Source of the DNA: Homarus americanus
Lineage: Eukaryota > Arthropoda > Malacostraca > Decapoda > Nephropidae
Length of the DNA: 64,000 nt
Direction of reading: 5' to 3'
Assembly: GCF_018991925.1 (NCBI RefSeq)
Contig: NW_024722158.1
Coordinates: 9,118,420 to 9,182,419 of the forward strand
Within the stretch, counting starts at the first letter, position 1. Each line of letters starts with the position of its first letter. Positions 1-10,850 of this stretch are shown here, one piece after another. The position numbers and the translations under genes were made by a program. Under the pieces are notes generated by a model. The model did no database searches. It saw only the letters and a program-made list of their open reading frames with translations, and was not told where the DNA came from.

Positions 1-565
1 TGTTTTTAAGGGAGTGTATGTGTTTTAAAGGAGTGTATATGTTTTAAAAGCTACGATCAACGACAAGAATTGACATGGACAAAATGTAGTGTTCATGTTT
101 TGAGTTAACATTAGAGATTACGTAAGAGACAACCAGTGAGGGGGCTTAGATATTGAGAGTTAGTAGGTATAAGCAACATAGCTAAGGTCTTTCCAACACC
201 AGTCAGTAGCTTCCTCCACCTGGCAGGAATTAAGATGAGAGGGAAGAAAAAAATATTCCCCAAGGTTTACGTTTACAGCGACAATGTCAAGAAATCCACT
301 AAGTGTCTGTGTTATAAAAAGGTGTTGAGATAAGTACAAGCACCAGAAGGTTAAGAATTACTTATCATGATCCTGGGACACAGCGTTAGTCAGGTGAGAA
401 ACAATGGTGATGAAGACGTACTGAGGGTCTCCACGCCCTGAGGTAAATATATATTTTTATCTCCTACACCACCTACTCCTACCTAGTATACTTGTTACTT
501 CTCTAATACCAATGTACCAATATTAGTGTTAGCGAACTGGTAGCAATGGTTTTAAATTAAACAAA
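1..565. other. intronic or intergenic sequence, nothing recognised
   Basis: Ordinary AT-rich sequence. I looked on the minus strand for the exon that should follow exon D of the transporter gene and saw no convincing match, so that exon is probably left of the window. Confidence 0.5.
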
Positions 566-790
566 TTTAGGTTTAGGCGCGAGATAGGTAAACATAGGTT
601 GGGAAATTTAGTGGATGAGTGGAACAAGCTACGAAACGTCATCATTAACTCGAATACGCTGGATAGCTTCAAATATAGGTTGGATGGATATATGAGCGAT
701 AGGGGTTGGGTGTAAACGGGTCTGCCCAGTATGGGCCAATAGGCCCGCTGCAGTTTCCCCCAATTTTATATTCTTGTGTCACGTGTGTGC
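566..790 (+). mobile_element. 3' end of a non-LTR retrotransposon (reverse transcriptase C-terminus plus 3' UTR)
   Basis: Frame 566-715 reads 50 codons to a TAA stop and contains LVDEWNKLRN followed by NTLDSFKYRLDGY. This is the usual C-terminal tail of Jockey/CR1-type reverse transcriptases (a VVDxWNxLP...SFKxRLD pattern, from family knowledge). A short 3' UTR follows, with the segment GGGTCTGCCCAGTATGGGCC and an end near 790. Everything upstream of the tail is missing, so this is a 5'-truncated dead copy. It is a different family from the LINEs at 22 kb, 31.8 kb and 51-53 kb, whose 3' ends differ. Confidence 0.72.
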
Positions 791-830
791 TGGACGAGAT
801 GGTCGTCATTGATGGTGATGCATCCAAGAG

Positions 831-1075
831 ATAGTGACATGTCCAGTGAAGTGTGCAATGAATGGTGACATGCCCAGTGAAGTGAATGGTGACATGTCCA
901 GTGGAGTATGCAATGAATGGTGACATGTACAGTGATGTGTGCAATGAATGGTGACATGTCCACTGAAGTGTGAAGTTAATGGTGACATGTCCAGTGAAGT
1001 GTGAAGTGAATGGTGTCATGTCCAGTGAAGTGTAAAATGTCCAGTGGGTGGTATCATGTCCGGTGAACTGTGGTG
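831..1075. repeat. 31-bp minisatellite (GTGACATGTCCAGTGAAGTG core)
   Basis: About nine imperfect units carry ATGTCCAGTGAAGTGT, alternating with GCAATGAATGGTGAC. Some units are shortened to about 21 bp. It abuts the LINE 3' end on the left. Confidence 0.9.
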
Positions 1076-1227
1076 ATAGCCAACGGCTGATGAATTGTCC
1101 AATAGATATTAACATGTCCAAGAAATCGGTATTTATCATCCAAACGCTCACCAAACAACCACTGGTGTTGAATACGAGGTCCAAACACTTCAGTTACTAT
1201 AAAAATTAAATAATGAAATAAGTGTTT

Positions 1228-1489
1228 GTGATAACATGAGCATTAGGCACCCTAACCTATTTCACCTGAGGATTAAACACCCACACCTAACTTAACCTTA
1301 TCAAATGCTAACCTAACCAAATATAACCTAACCTAACCTAGCTTATTTCACCTAACTTAACCATATCATACACTAACGTAACTTAACCTAACAGAACTTA
1401 ATCTAACTAAACCTCCCCCCAAGAAGTAGCGTTTTTGGAAGATTAAATCGAATTCAAGAAATATGTGGTGACTAATCTTCAGGTGATCT
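1228..1489. mobile_element. foldback element with CCTAA-rich core, copy 1
   Basis: The left terminus contains CCTATTTCACCTGAGGATTA. The right terminus ends CTAATCTTCAGGTGATC, which is the inverse of the left-end motif seen in better copies. The interior is degenerate CCTAACC/CTTAACC arrays. Termini and interior match the other copies at 10.3, 12.6, 18.1, 19.2, 44.5, 59.3 and 62.4 kb. No reading frame is present, so it would be non-autonomous. Confidence 0.75.
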
Positions 1490-1691
1490 AGTGTTTGTTT
1501 ACAATATGGATCTCACCACATGATATACAGTAAGTGTTCCATATTAATGGCTGCCGTCACATTACTCTCACCTCACTTAGTCGACTGTGTGTCCTGGGCC
1601 AATTCAAATTCCAGGTCACTATGTGGGGATCATCTGGTATGTCTGCTATGTTAGAGAGAATGTGAGCTATCTACAATCCCTGGTGTATAGA

Positions 1692-1693
<2 letters not shown>

Positions 1694-1741
<48 letters not shown>
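1694..1741. repeat. (TG)n microsatellite
   Basis: Uninterrupted TG dinucleotide run of about 48 bases. Confidence 0.98.
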
Positions 1742-1745
<4 letters not shown>

Positions 1746-1810
1746 TACAATCCCCGGTGTACAGGCATATTTTTCCTACATCGTTCGTGTAGACACCTTC
1801 CCCTCTGCCA

Positions 1811-2330
1811 CACTTCAACTCGGGTCCAACGAATTACCCAAAAGTACCCAAAAGTATATTAAATCAGGGTAAAATCTTAACGAATATCTGTTATACATAC
1901 ACAAAACATGTTTAATAATATTTTTAGTGTAATTTTGTAAAAATAATTTGTAAGATGAAATAATAAACAGCGAAAACCTTTCAGTATTGGCGAACGCTAA
2001 ATTCCAAAGAGTTCGTGAACAAGGGAGATAACTCAGATCCATCGTGATGCACTTCGCTAACCTAACCTAACCTAACGAAAAGTAAATCCTACGGCTATGT
2101 TAAATACCCCAAAATAACAGAAACATCAGTAATTATATCTCCATTTTGGATAGGTGACTCTTTGGTATTTAGTGTTTTTCGCTGTTTATTATTTCATTAT
2201 TTTGACTACATTTCAATGAAAACATTATTAATCAGGTTTTATTGATGTAAAACATATATTCGTTAAGATTTTACCCTGATTTAATATACTTTTGGGTACT
2301 TTTGGGTAATACGTTGGACCACTTCAACTC
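1811..2330. mobile_element. MITE-like foldback element with long inverted repeats and 10-11 bp target-site duplication
   Basis: The direct repeat CACTTCAACTC occurs at 1811-1821 and 2320-2330 and brackets the element. The element starts GGGTCCAACG and ends CGTTGGAC. Its outer about 65 bases on each side are almost perfect inverted copies (for example TACCCAAAAGTACCCAAAAG against CTTTTGGGTACTTTTGGGTA), and weaker complementarity continues for about 200 bases per arm. The centre (about 2053-2075) holds CTAACCTAACCTAACC. A duplication of 9-11 bp is typical of Mutator-like elements, so a non-autonomous MULE is the best guess. No transposase is present. Confidence 0.8.
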
Positions 2331-3063
2331 ATCTCCACCACTCCACCAGGATACACCAGCAAAACTCCCACCAAGAAACAGTGCAATGATTCATGATCAA
2401 TCTATGACTGATACGAAAGTGACAATTTCAATTAAAAGAAAAGAAAACAAATATAAGGCAGCGAACACACCTGACAAACGAATGGTGTTCTCACGAGGGT
2501 CGGGGACCAACATTGGCTTTAGTTCTATATGTGATGTACTGGATCCCTCGTGTGAGAAGACTCCTGCCAACCCCACATGAAAGCTGAGACCTGCCACTAG
2601 CACCACGTGGAAACTTACAACTTCTGCCAATACCACGTAGGGCTGAAGCTGACAACACCAGTGCCCATCTGGTACAGCCGAGAGTTGCGACCTTCACAGT
2701 ACATTATGTTAAAAGTCCAGCCAACACCACGTGACCTCCGCCACCTTGTCTACTCCGAAGCGAGAGACTGCTCCCCGGACAACAGTGTTCCGAAATACAA
2801 CTATCAAGAGACAATCGGTACACTGATCCTCTCAGCTCCCTCAGAACAGGTCCTCGGCCACGCACAGCTGCTCGACACCACAGCAGCATCAGTAAAACAT
2901 GACCAATCCTTTCCGAACCACTGTGGTACTCTTCAGGTCCTAGTTATCTTGTATGTTCAGTTGTTCACCCCCTGTTTCCTCATCTATTTATACTGAAAGC
3001 TCTTGTTATGGAACCCATCCACCAATGTTACCAACACTCGTATAATTCATGTAATTTGTTAAT

Positions 3064-3108
3064 TGTGTATTTTCAGCTTTTGGTTGTTAATAAACCGTTA
3101 ATTATTTT
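3064..3108 (+). mobile_element. LINE 3'-tail fragment
   Basis: TGTATTTTCAGCTTTTGG then TTAATAAACCGTTAATTATT matches the 3' end of the LINE at 31.8 kb (TATATTTTCAGCC...CAATAAACCGTTAATTATT). Only the last about 45 bases are recognisable. Confidence 0.55.
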
Positions 3109-3516
3109 TTACGCACACACCCACCTACAAGCTCACCGACCCACACACATCCTTATCACGACGGGTTTGAACGACAGGTATATATTCAATGTAACAATCA
3201 TTTTAAACCTCAAGTGTTTCAAGACTGTATGTGTGAGACACTTAAACTTTTCTGGTGTGCCGACAGAGGGTGTGAATCACAAGACAAGTGCGAGATGCTC
3301 GTATTATCTCCCTCTTCTCAAGGCATCAAACACCTGGCAGCCGAAAAGTCCCTGAGATAGAACTTAGGCCACCTGGAATCTATCAAACACACATATCCTT
3401 TCTCAACTCTGACAGCTTAAAAGAATACACATTGTGACGCTCGCTAGGTGTTGGAGACACACGGTAAGGCACTCGATACCTGCAGGTAATATTTACGAAC
3501 CAACAGTTTAAGCCTT

Positions 3517-3583
3517 ATGGCCTCCTGAAGGTGATGTCTTACCTGATGGCCTCCTGAAGGTGACAGTGAAGGTGATGTCTTAC
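3517..3583 (-). promoter_or_regulatory. tandemly duplicated 5' splice-site region downstream of exon D
   Basis: Read on the minus strand, the last bases of exon D plus the donor (GGAGGCCATCAG|GTAAGACATC) are followed by two further copies. The second, with exon end at 3543, keeps an intact GTAAG donor. The third (about 3520) reads CATAAGGCTT and has lost the donor. Using the second donor would add 41 nt and shift the frame. Whether it is used is unknown. Confidence 0.7.
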
Positions 3584-3748
3584 CTGATGGCCTCCTTGAA
3601 GAAGACAGAGAAGAGAGTGATGCCGATGCCACAGCCAGACTGAGCAATGATCTCGACAAACTCTCTCCTCCTCTTGAAGTACTGACCCAGCATCAGGTTG
3701 GCTGTCTCTCTGGTCATGCCCACCCCTATACCCAGCACCAGACCGTAG
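3584..3748 (-). CDS. internal exon D of an MCT/SLC16-like monocarboxylate transporter
   Basis: The exon encodes about 55 residues of a 12-TM major-facilitator transporter of the monocarboxylate transporter (SLC16) family, which moves lactate, pyruvate or related solutes across membranes. It reads YGLVLGIGVGMTRETANL, then GQYFKRRREFVEIIAQSGCG and ending FFKEAIR. This covers TM4, the conserved YFxKRRxxxxxxxxxxxGxG motif in the loop before TM5, and TM5. The motif is a hallmark of the family. As I recall them, insect karmoisin-type MCTs share the TRET...YFKRRREFVEI wording. The acceptor is TTCCCCCGCAG at 3749-3759 and the donor CATCAG|GTAAG at 3584/3583. The exon starts with the third base of a codon and ends in phase 2. 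It joins exon C in phase. The next exon is not seen to the left. The substrate cannot be told from this fragment. Confidence 0.93.
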
Positions 3749-3759
3749 CTGCGGGGGAA

Positions 3760-4437
3760 GGTAATGTTTGATTAGTTTACTGAAGGTTTATAAACAGAAC
3801 AATTATTGCCTGATGTTTAATGTTTACAGAATATGATACAAGGAGTCCGTGTCCCTTAGAGAAGAGTGTCTAGTTATATATACCTTCGTCTTTTAGCGCG
3901 ATCATAAGTCAACGTCATCATACCTACTGTGTTAGTCTGTCCTAATCTGTGCAGTATAGGTTGTATTAATGAATGTTTATCTCTGACTGGTCCACTTTGT
4001 CCAAATTTAATTATGATTTACCAATCAATAAATACTGAACAATATTACGATAAATGCGATTACAATACACACACACACACACACACACACACGCAAGGTA
4101 ACACTACTCTTTATTAATATAAGTTACAATATATACAAGCAAAGTCATATATAGATCATAGGCTATTAAGAACATTGATAAACACCAAGATTAATGACAA
4201 GGAAAAACACGAGATAGGACAGGGAGGCTGCCATAAGCGACGTTTCGTGTCACAGTAACAGAAAACGAACACACATCAATTGGTGAAGCCGAGTTCCATC
4301 GTGTGGCAGGTGTCGAAAAAACACTCTATTTTCGGTGGCCGGCAACTGTGTGGCTCTATTTTTGTCATTGTATTGTTTCATTGTTTAATTTCTTTCCTGC
4401 AACAACGATTTTTTTCCTCGGGAACTTGAACGATCTA
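3760..4437. other. intron between exons C and D, proximal part
   Basis: Apart from the AC run at 4069 there is only unique-looking AT-rich sequence. A weak family of GGTGTTTATC-like words is not repeated enough to call. Confidence 0.5.
4069..4092. repeat. (AC)n microsatellite
   Basis: Short AC dinucleotide run in AT-rich intronic sequence. Confidence 0.95.
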
Positions 4438-4544
4438 ACCGAACCGAACCGAACCTAACCTAACCTAACCTAACCTAACCTAACCTAACCTAACCTAACC
4501 TAACCTAACCTAACCTAACCTAACCTAACCTAACCTAACCTAAC
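4438..4544. repeat. interstitial telomere-like (CCTAA)n array with CCGAA variants at one edge
   Basis: Three CCGAA units lead into about 18 uninterrupted CCTAA units. CCTAA/TTAGG is the common arthropod telomere repeat. Unlike the other CCTAA tracts here, I do not see the foldback termini on either side. Confidence 0.95.
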
Positions 4545-5117
4545 TCCGTGTTGTGGTCCCAGAGAAAGTGAAAATTGTCTTAAATAACAAGTTGTTATGA
4601 ACTCAGTGTGACTATTAAGGAAGACACTTAGAGAACACTTAAATAACATCGTCATATGGATTGTCTTCGCCATATCTTATTGAAATTAGCTCCAAGGTTT
4701 AAGGGATACAACTAAATTTGAAAATCCCAATATTGGACCTAGAGTCATTTATAACCCGGCCTTACCGTCTCTGATGCTAATTACAAAACAAGAGGACCAA
4801 GTACGCCGACGATAACTTACCTGGAAGTCATGAGATGTTAAAACAAATATATGTATATTTATTTTACAATCAGTGGAAACTCGGGAGTCTTAACAATTGC
4901 TGCTGAGGTCAACTAAAAGACATTATACAATTACCTGTTGGTATCGTGTGTTCCTTTGGGGTCATCCTCTCTTAAAGAGACATAAGTTACACACTTCAGG
5001 TACTGAGTGTGTTTACCTGGCCGCTGAGGAAAACAAACCTTTACTGTGAGTCCAAGTGAAGATTGATTACACGAGAACCTCACATAAAGGACATCCTTAC
5101 CCATTTAAGTCAATATT
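4545..5117. other. intronic sequence, nothing recognised
   Basis: No exon, element or tandem repeat is recognised between the CCTAA array and the 34-bp minisatellite. Confidence 0.5.
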
Positions 5118-5520
5118 GGCCCAGAGGATCCTGTGACACAGCCCCGTGTGGCTCACACCGTGACCTGTGACAGCCTCGTGTGGCTCACACCGTGACTTGT
5201 GGCACAGCCCCACGTGGCTCACACCGTGACCTGTGACACAGCCCCGTGTGGCTCACACCGTGACCTGTGACACAGCCCCGTGTGGCTCACACCGTGACTT
5301 GTGACACAGCCCCGTATGGCTCACACCGTGACCTGTGACACAGCCCCGTGTGGCTCACACCGTGACTTGTGACACAGCCCCGTGTGGCTCACACCGTGAC
5401 CCAGAGCAGCCCAGTGGTCGTACACCGTGACCTGTGACACAGCCCAGTGTGGCTTACACCGTGACCTGTGACACAGTCCAGTGTGGCTCACACCGTGACC
5501 TGTGACGCAACACGGTGTGG
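5118..5520. repeat. 34-bp minisatellite
   Basis: About eleven units of ACACCGTGACCTGTGACACA followed by GCCCCGTGTGGCTC. They become more divergent towards the right end. Confidence 0.93.
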
Positions 5521-5566
5521 AGTTTCAACAGTGACCCAGCAGTGACTTACCAGTAGTCATTCCGTG

Positions 5567-6500
5567 GTTTACTGTGTCATAAACCAACAACACGAGGTTT
5601 ATTGTGTCATAAACCTACAATAAAACGAGGTTCACTGTGTCATAAACCTACAAAAAACGAGGTTTAATGTGTCCTAAACCAACAACACGAGGTTTTCTGT
5701 GTCATAAACCAACAACATGAGGTTTACTGTGTCATAAACCAACAACATGAGGTTTACCGTGTCATAGACCTACAATAAAACGAGGTTTACTGTGTCATAA
5801 ACCAACAACACGAGGTTTTCTGTGTCATAAACCAACAACATGAGGTTTACTGTGTCATAAACCAACAACACGAGGTTTACTGTGTTATAAACCAACAACA
5901 TGAGGTTTACTGTGTCATAAACCAACAACACGAGGTTTACTGTGTCATAAACCAACAACACGAGGTTTACTGTGTCATAAACCAACAACACGAGGTTTAC
6001 TGTGTCATAAACCAACAACATGAGGTTTACTGTGTCATAAACCAACAACACGAGGTTTACTGTGTCATAAACCAACAACACGAGGTTTACTGTGTCATAA
6101 ACCAACAACACGAGGTTTACTGTGTCATAAACCAACAACACGAGGTTTACTGTGTCATAAACCAACAACACGAGGTTTTCTGTGTCATAAACCAACAACA
6201 CGAGGTTTACTGTGTCATAAACCAACAACACGAGGTTTACTGTGTCATAAACCAACAACATGAGGTTTACTGTGTCATAAACCAACAACACGAGGTTTTC
6301 TGTGTCATAAACCAACAACATGAGGTTTACTGTGTCATAAACCAACAACATGAGGTTTACTGTGTCATAAACCAACAACATGAGGTTTACTGTGTCATAA
6401 ACCAACAACACGAGGTTTACTGTGTCATAAACCAACAACACGAGGTTTACTGTGTCATAAACCAACAACATGAGGTTTACTGTGTCATAAACCAACAACT
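5567..6500. repeat. 30-bp minisatellite, highly homogeneous
   Basis: About 31 units of TGTGTCATAAACCAACAACA + CGAGGTTTAC. From about 5770 to 6500 the units keep an exact 30-bp register and vary at only a few positions (C/T in CGAGG, A/T in TTTAC). Because 30 is a multiple of three, the minus strand stays open as a ten-residue repeat (LVYDTVNLVL). It is a tandem repeat, with nothing else to suggest a protein. Confidence 0.97.
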
Positions 6501-8478
6501 ACATGCTCTCTGATTGGTCAACTCTTATAGGTCGCAGGTTAAGGCAACATCAATTCCAAACTCGTTGCTACAATAATTTAAAGTCTATTTTAATTATTTT
6601 TACACGGCATAATTTGTACAGTATTTTATGTTATTTATTTGTTATTGCTTCAATTTACTGAAATGCCTGAAATATATGAACATACTAACTTTAATCTGTA
6701 ATAAAACAATTTGGTCTGCTTAGAAATAAAGATAATAGATTGTACAAATATTTTAACTGCATACAATTAAAATAATATAACAATTACGCCATTTCTCTTT
6801 ACTCGTCATACTATTGTGGCAGTTTAAATTATATAACAAATTCTTCTGACACTGACACACATTGGTTAAATAACTTTATGTGTAATGACGTCAAAAGAAT
6901 CGTTGACCCGTTCTTACACCGGATAAAACAGCAGCACTTCCCAACGGCATCTCTTTTTGGCTTCAGGGACACCAGTTAAGGTCCTGCTATTGTCAAACTA
7001 GGACGGACTGTACAGCTTCGCAGTAACACCGTCATGTGTTCCCAATTTATGCATTTCAATCTCACTTTTACTGCAAGAACATTTCGAAGGCTTCCCCTGT
7101 CAACGTCACAGCTGTTACACTTTGTCCAATATCTGTTGGGGGTGAGATTCATCAGACATTGTTTTCACACGTTAAGCCAGACAGCTTTGCCAACCTGGTG
7201 CCGGCAGCTGCCTGACAGATGTTAGTATTGTTTTATCGTTGCTGTTAGAACACGTAATTTTTTAACCTAAATCTTCCTCGTACTTCTCGCCTTGTGTCAC
7301 CCATATTGCATGAATGTTATACAGTAACTACATTTTAATCAAGAATAAACCTCACTGTCTCCTTTACGCACACAAAGGATGTTTTGCATATGGAGCTACA
7401 CGAGGGACCTTCATGTAGTTAGATGCTGTTTGTCTTGACCTCACTTGTTTTTTTTCCACACCAACTGTAAAATTATTTATGTTTTCACTCCATAAGTTTG
7501 CAATGGCCACTTTTATATCTTCCTGACTTTGTGTATCGTTAATAACTTCTAAGAACAAAGACGTTATTGACAGACCTAACCTTAACTTCGATAACAAACG
7601 TAGCTTATGGGCTTTAATTTATACATGGATGCTTGGCTCAGTTCTTCATAAACTGGACATAACGCAGACCTCCAGACTACTTCGTTACAGTTTGTATTTC
7701 ATCTAAGCTCCGGATATGTTCTCAATATCTCAGTTTGCCTTCACACAAGTTATAGCTACGGTCATAAATCAGTTAAAGCCTCGTCATCCAGGAGGTAACC
7801 AAACCCCCAAGTCCCAACCCGTCTAAGACAGTCTGATGCCTCGAAAGCCAATTACATCTGACCTGGCACTCGGGCATATGGAGGACCATGCTAGATAGGT
7901 GCCCAGATGAGCTATAAACAGCTGTCCCAGTGCCCCGTTACCACAGATAAGTGCCCCAATGACAGATCACAGCTGACTAGATGCACCAATTCCCCAACAT
8001 AACAAATCATACAACAGAGAGACTGCAATGCAGATTTAATGCCGCTAAACTGTCACGACTTTGATCCCATTACGTATGATCGAAGCCTTACTTGGTGGCT
8101 TAGTACTTTACTGCTAATATTCCACACCTAGAGACCCGCGCTAGAGGACACAGCGCCGCCAAGAGTCACAGTCCACACTGTGTTCCGGAAGGTGTATCTG
8201 AACTTGTGTTAGCTAACTTAATGACCTCGTTCATCAATATGGCTGACCCTGTGTCCCTTGATTAGCCGACTTAGTGACCTTAAACCAAACAATTAGTTGA
8301 CGCCGCTCTCCTGGGCACTTACAGTACCTGACGTAGTTTCATCTTACATTCGTTTTAGCTGGCCCAGTGCCTCCACCCTGAACCGGTGCTCACACACTCT
8401 CATATTACCTGACGCAGTCATCTCGGACCAGAGATTCAAATTAGGTGCACCTGGTGTCTCGGGAGAGACATGACCTAC
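6501..8478. other. intron between exons C and D, distal part
   Basis: Mostly single-copy AT-rich sequence. 7034-7225 (plus) and 7364-7597 (minus) are open for 60-77 codons but have no domain I recognise, no clear splice signals and no codon pattern of note. Around 7900-8300 there are loosely repeated phrases (GTGCCCCAATGAC-like) too degenerate to define a unit. Confidence 0.5.
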
Positions 8479-8647
8479 CTGAGGAAGATCTGGTGGAGCT
8501 GTATGGCGAAGGAGGCGAAGAGAATGGCGAGGGCCATGACGAGCCCACCGATGACAGCTGTGAGCCTCGTGCTCTTCCTTCTGCACAAAGCCACCACCAG
8601 AGGCGCTGACAGACGCGACACAGCCAGACTGGTCGACCCAATCCAAC
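8479..8647 (-). CDS. internal exon C of the MCT/SLC16-like transporter
   Basis: Two bases, 55 codons and two bases lie between acceptor CTTCCTCAG (8648-8656) and donor CTCAG|GTAGGT (8479/8478). The product reads WIGSTSLAVSRLSAPLVVAL, then CRRKSTRLTAVIGG, then LVMALAILFASFAIQLHQIFL. This matches TM2, the short cytoplasmic RRKSTR turn and TM3 of monocarboxylate transporters. The G(S)xxxxx...P+V..L..R+..R...GG layout is the family pattern for this half-repeat. Its 5' end (GT) completes the codon left open by exon B (A+GT = Ser), and its 3' AG is completed by exon D (AG+C = Ser). That is strong evidence that all three belong to one transcript. The other frames of the same stretch are open but make no recognisable protein. 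Confidence 0.93.
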
Positions 8648-9326
8648 CTGAGGAAGATACAACAGATTTATGCCGGTCCTGTATACTCTATGTACAGTAT
8701 ATTGTAATGCTGTTCATTGAAGTTAGATAACACGAAGGTCTCGTAACATTATATATTACTGGTAAGCGAATATGATATTCCAACTTGGTGCAACGTGTAG
8801 AATCACATAGGAAAAATTTAACACTTTATGTCGACAATATAGAAATTATCGATTCCTCCTAACCTGCGGAGGTCTCAATTAGAGAGGTAAAGACTCTGTA
8901 AGGCAACTTAGCATTAAGTAGGTTCTGGTGAGCCAACCCGTCCCTCTCCTGTACAAAAATGTACAATTCTGAGTACGTGTTCAGTGTATAACGTAGTTCA
9001 CGGATTGCACTCATCCTTCACTAAAACAAAGACTAATAATTATTCTGTATGAATTTCCGGTAAGCAGCAGTAATCTCATAACCCATTCTAAACTGTGGCA
9101 CTAATTACCGGATTTTAAAAATCTTTTGACACAAAGTGAAAATTATTTTTTTCTTGTTATCTAAAATTATGCATTTTATAACCGTTACTTTTCACTGCAT
9201 ATAAACGACGGGAAACTGTTACTGTAATAATTTGAACAGAGAAGTTGTAGGCTATATATGACAACACAAAATATAACGTAACATTAAAGCAAATAGCCAA
9301 ATAAAACTGAAATTAAAACATAGAAT
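8648..9326. other. long intron 5' of exon C, proximal part
   Basis: AT-rich unique-looking sequence, with nothing recognised beyond the exon C acceptor and its pyrimidine tract. Confidence 0.5.
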
Positions 9327-9330
9327 AATG

Positions 9331-9400
<70 letters not shown>

Positions 9401-9475
9401 TAATAATAATAATAAAAATAATAATAATAAAAATTATAATAATAATTATAATAATAATAATAATAATAATAATTC
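9327..9475. repeat. (AAT)n microsatellite
   Basis: Long ATA/AAT trinucleotide tract with scattered substitutions. Confidence 0.97.
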
Positions 9476-9545
9476 TTATTTATCATTCAGGAGTTAAACA
9501 AAAGCGCTGTTAACATACAAAATCACTTCATAAATAATATCCTAA

Positions 9546-9546
<1 letters not shown>

Positions 9547-9594
<48 letters not shown>
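9547..9594. repeat. (GAT)n microsatellite
   Basis: About 16 perfect GAT units. Confidence 0.97.
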
Positions 9595-9595
<1 letters not shown>

Positions 9596-9625
9596 CACCT
9601 ACGAAAAAGTGTAAACAACATAAAT

Positions 9626-9866
9626 TACAAGGTGATCGAAAAGTCCCTGTGCACCTGCAATTATTTACAGTACAGTTGTTCCAACATTATTACACACATT
9701 CTTCTACTTACACTAAACATTAGAATGGGTCGCAATAAACGTTGAAAGTGGTAACTATATTCCAATACTTGAAATAATTAGAACAAGGTATATAACAATG
9801 TAGATATAACAAGAAACATCTATTAATGATATCAGATGCACAGGGACTTTTCGATCACCCTGGATA
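9626..9866. mobile_element. mariner-like MITE (236 bp)
   Basis: The terminal inverted repeats are AAGGTGATCGAAAAGTCCCT... at 9629 and ...AGGGACTTTTCGATCACCCT ending near 9863, matching over about 26 bp. The ends lie next to TA dinucleotides. The AGGGTG...AAAAGTC style of terminus and a TA target are typical of Tc1/mariner. No transposase frame is inside. Confidence 0.8.
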
Positions 9867-10336
9867 ATAAAATAAAAGTGCTTAGAGATAAAAGTCAGAA
9901 TACATGAAACAATAAAGTGAAAATATGAATAAGTATAATGAGGAGAATTTGTTCAACGTTTACCCTCCAGCATTAGGAAAATTTAATCTGGTCATATTGA
10001 TGGGATATGCAAGCTTCAAAAAAAAAAAATAAAATAATATTAGTACGTAGTAGATGACGGAGATATGTGGCTGTATGGATGAAGGAAGAAGGGAAGGAAT
10101 TATTTCACTTTCGTAATATAATGGTTTAGAAGTATGATAAAAAAACACTAGAGAGAGAGATAGGAGATAGGAGAGAGGGGGGAAAACAAGATAACTGCCC
10201 ATTATCTTGAGTTACCTGAGAGAGCAAGAGTTACTGAGGTCTAAGGAGGTCAAGTTAGGATTGTTAAGAGAGGTTCCCTGACCAAATGGCTTCACCTCTT
10301 CTGTTTACTTTAACTCGTCTGACTTGTACCATGTTA

Positions 10337-10556
10337 GGATCGCGTGAAGATTAGGCGTCTCAGCTTATTTCACCTCAAGTTTAACCACCATAATGTTAAC
10401 CTAACCTTAATCATCACCCTAATGATATCCTAGCCTAACCTAACCTAACCTAACCTAACCTGACCTGACCTGACCAGACCAAACCAAACCTAATCTTATC
10501 TAACCAAACCTAATCTAACCTAATCTAACATAGCCTAACCTAAAGCTAACTCAACC
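10337..10556. mobile_element. foldback element with CCTAA core, copy 2 (left half only)
   Basis: The left terminus GGATCGCGTGAAGATTAGGC is followed by CAGCTTATTTCACCTCAAG and then CCTAACC/CCTGACC/CCAAACC arrays. No right terminus is visible before unrelated sequence begins near 10557. Confidence 0.7.
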
Positions 10557-10850
10557 TAGACTGTCAAAATTTATAAAAAAATTATGTACAGTTGCAGACA
10601 CAATTCCCTGGAGACTTGGCAGTATTTAACATGTAAATATCTGAGTAGTCATTATGTGAGAAGGACTGGAATTATAACAATTTAATTGTATTAAGGAGTA
10701 TCCCCCCCCCACCATTCATTTAGTGTTTCTCACATAATATAGAAAAAAAAACATTATTATTAGATATAAACCAATTATAAATATGACCCACAAGTAGATG
10801 CCAGATTTGACCAAGTATTCAATGGAATTTTTGGATGCAACTGTACCTGT

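Noticed and set aside
2302..2996. Plus-strand frames of 92 and 129 codons with ordinary composition
   Set aside because: They begin in the right flank of a MITE and have no recognisable domain. Repeated CCACGTGG-ACCT-like words suggest old tandem repeat.
5770..6498. A 242-codon frame with a perfect ten-residue repeat (LVYDTVNLVL)
   Set aside because: A 30-bp minisatellite. No flanking coding sequence, and units vary like neutral repeat copies.
7364..7597. A 77-codon minus-strand frame with ordinary composition
   Set aside because: No recognisable domain, no convincing splice borders, and it lies inside the C-D intron. Left as unsupported.
8344..8662. Two other minus-strand frames over exon C (starting MDWVDQSG and MYLPQVG)
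   Set aside because: Only the third frame gives the transporter sequence and agrees in phase with exons B and D.
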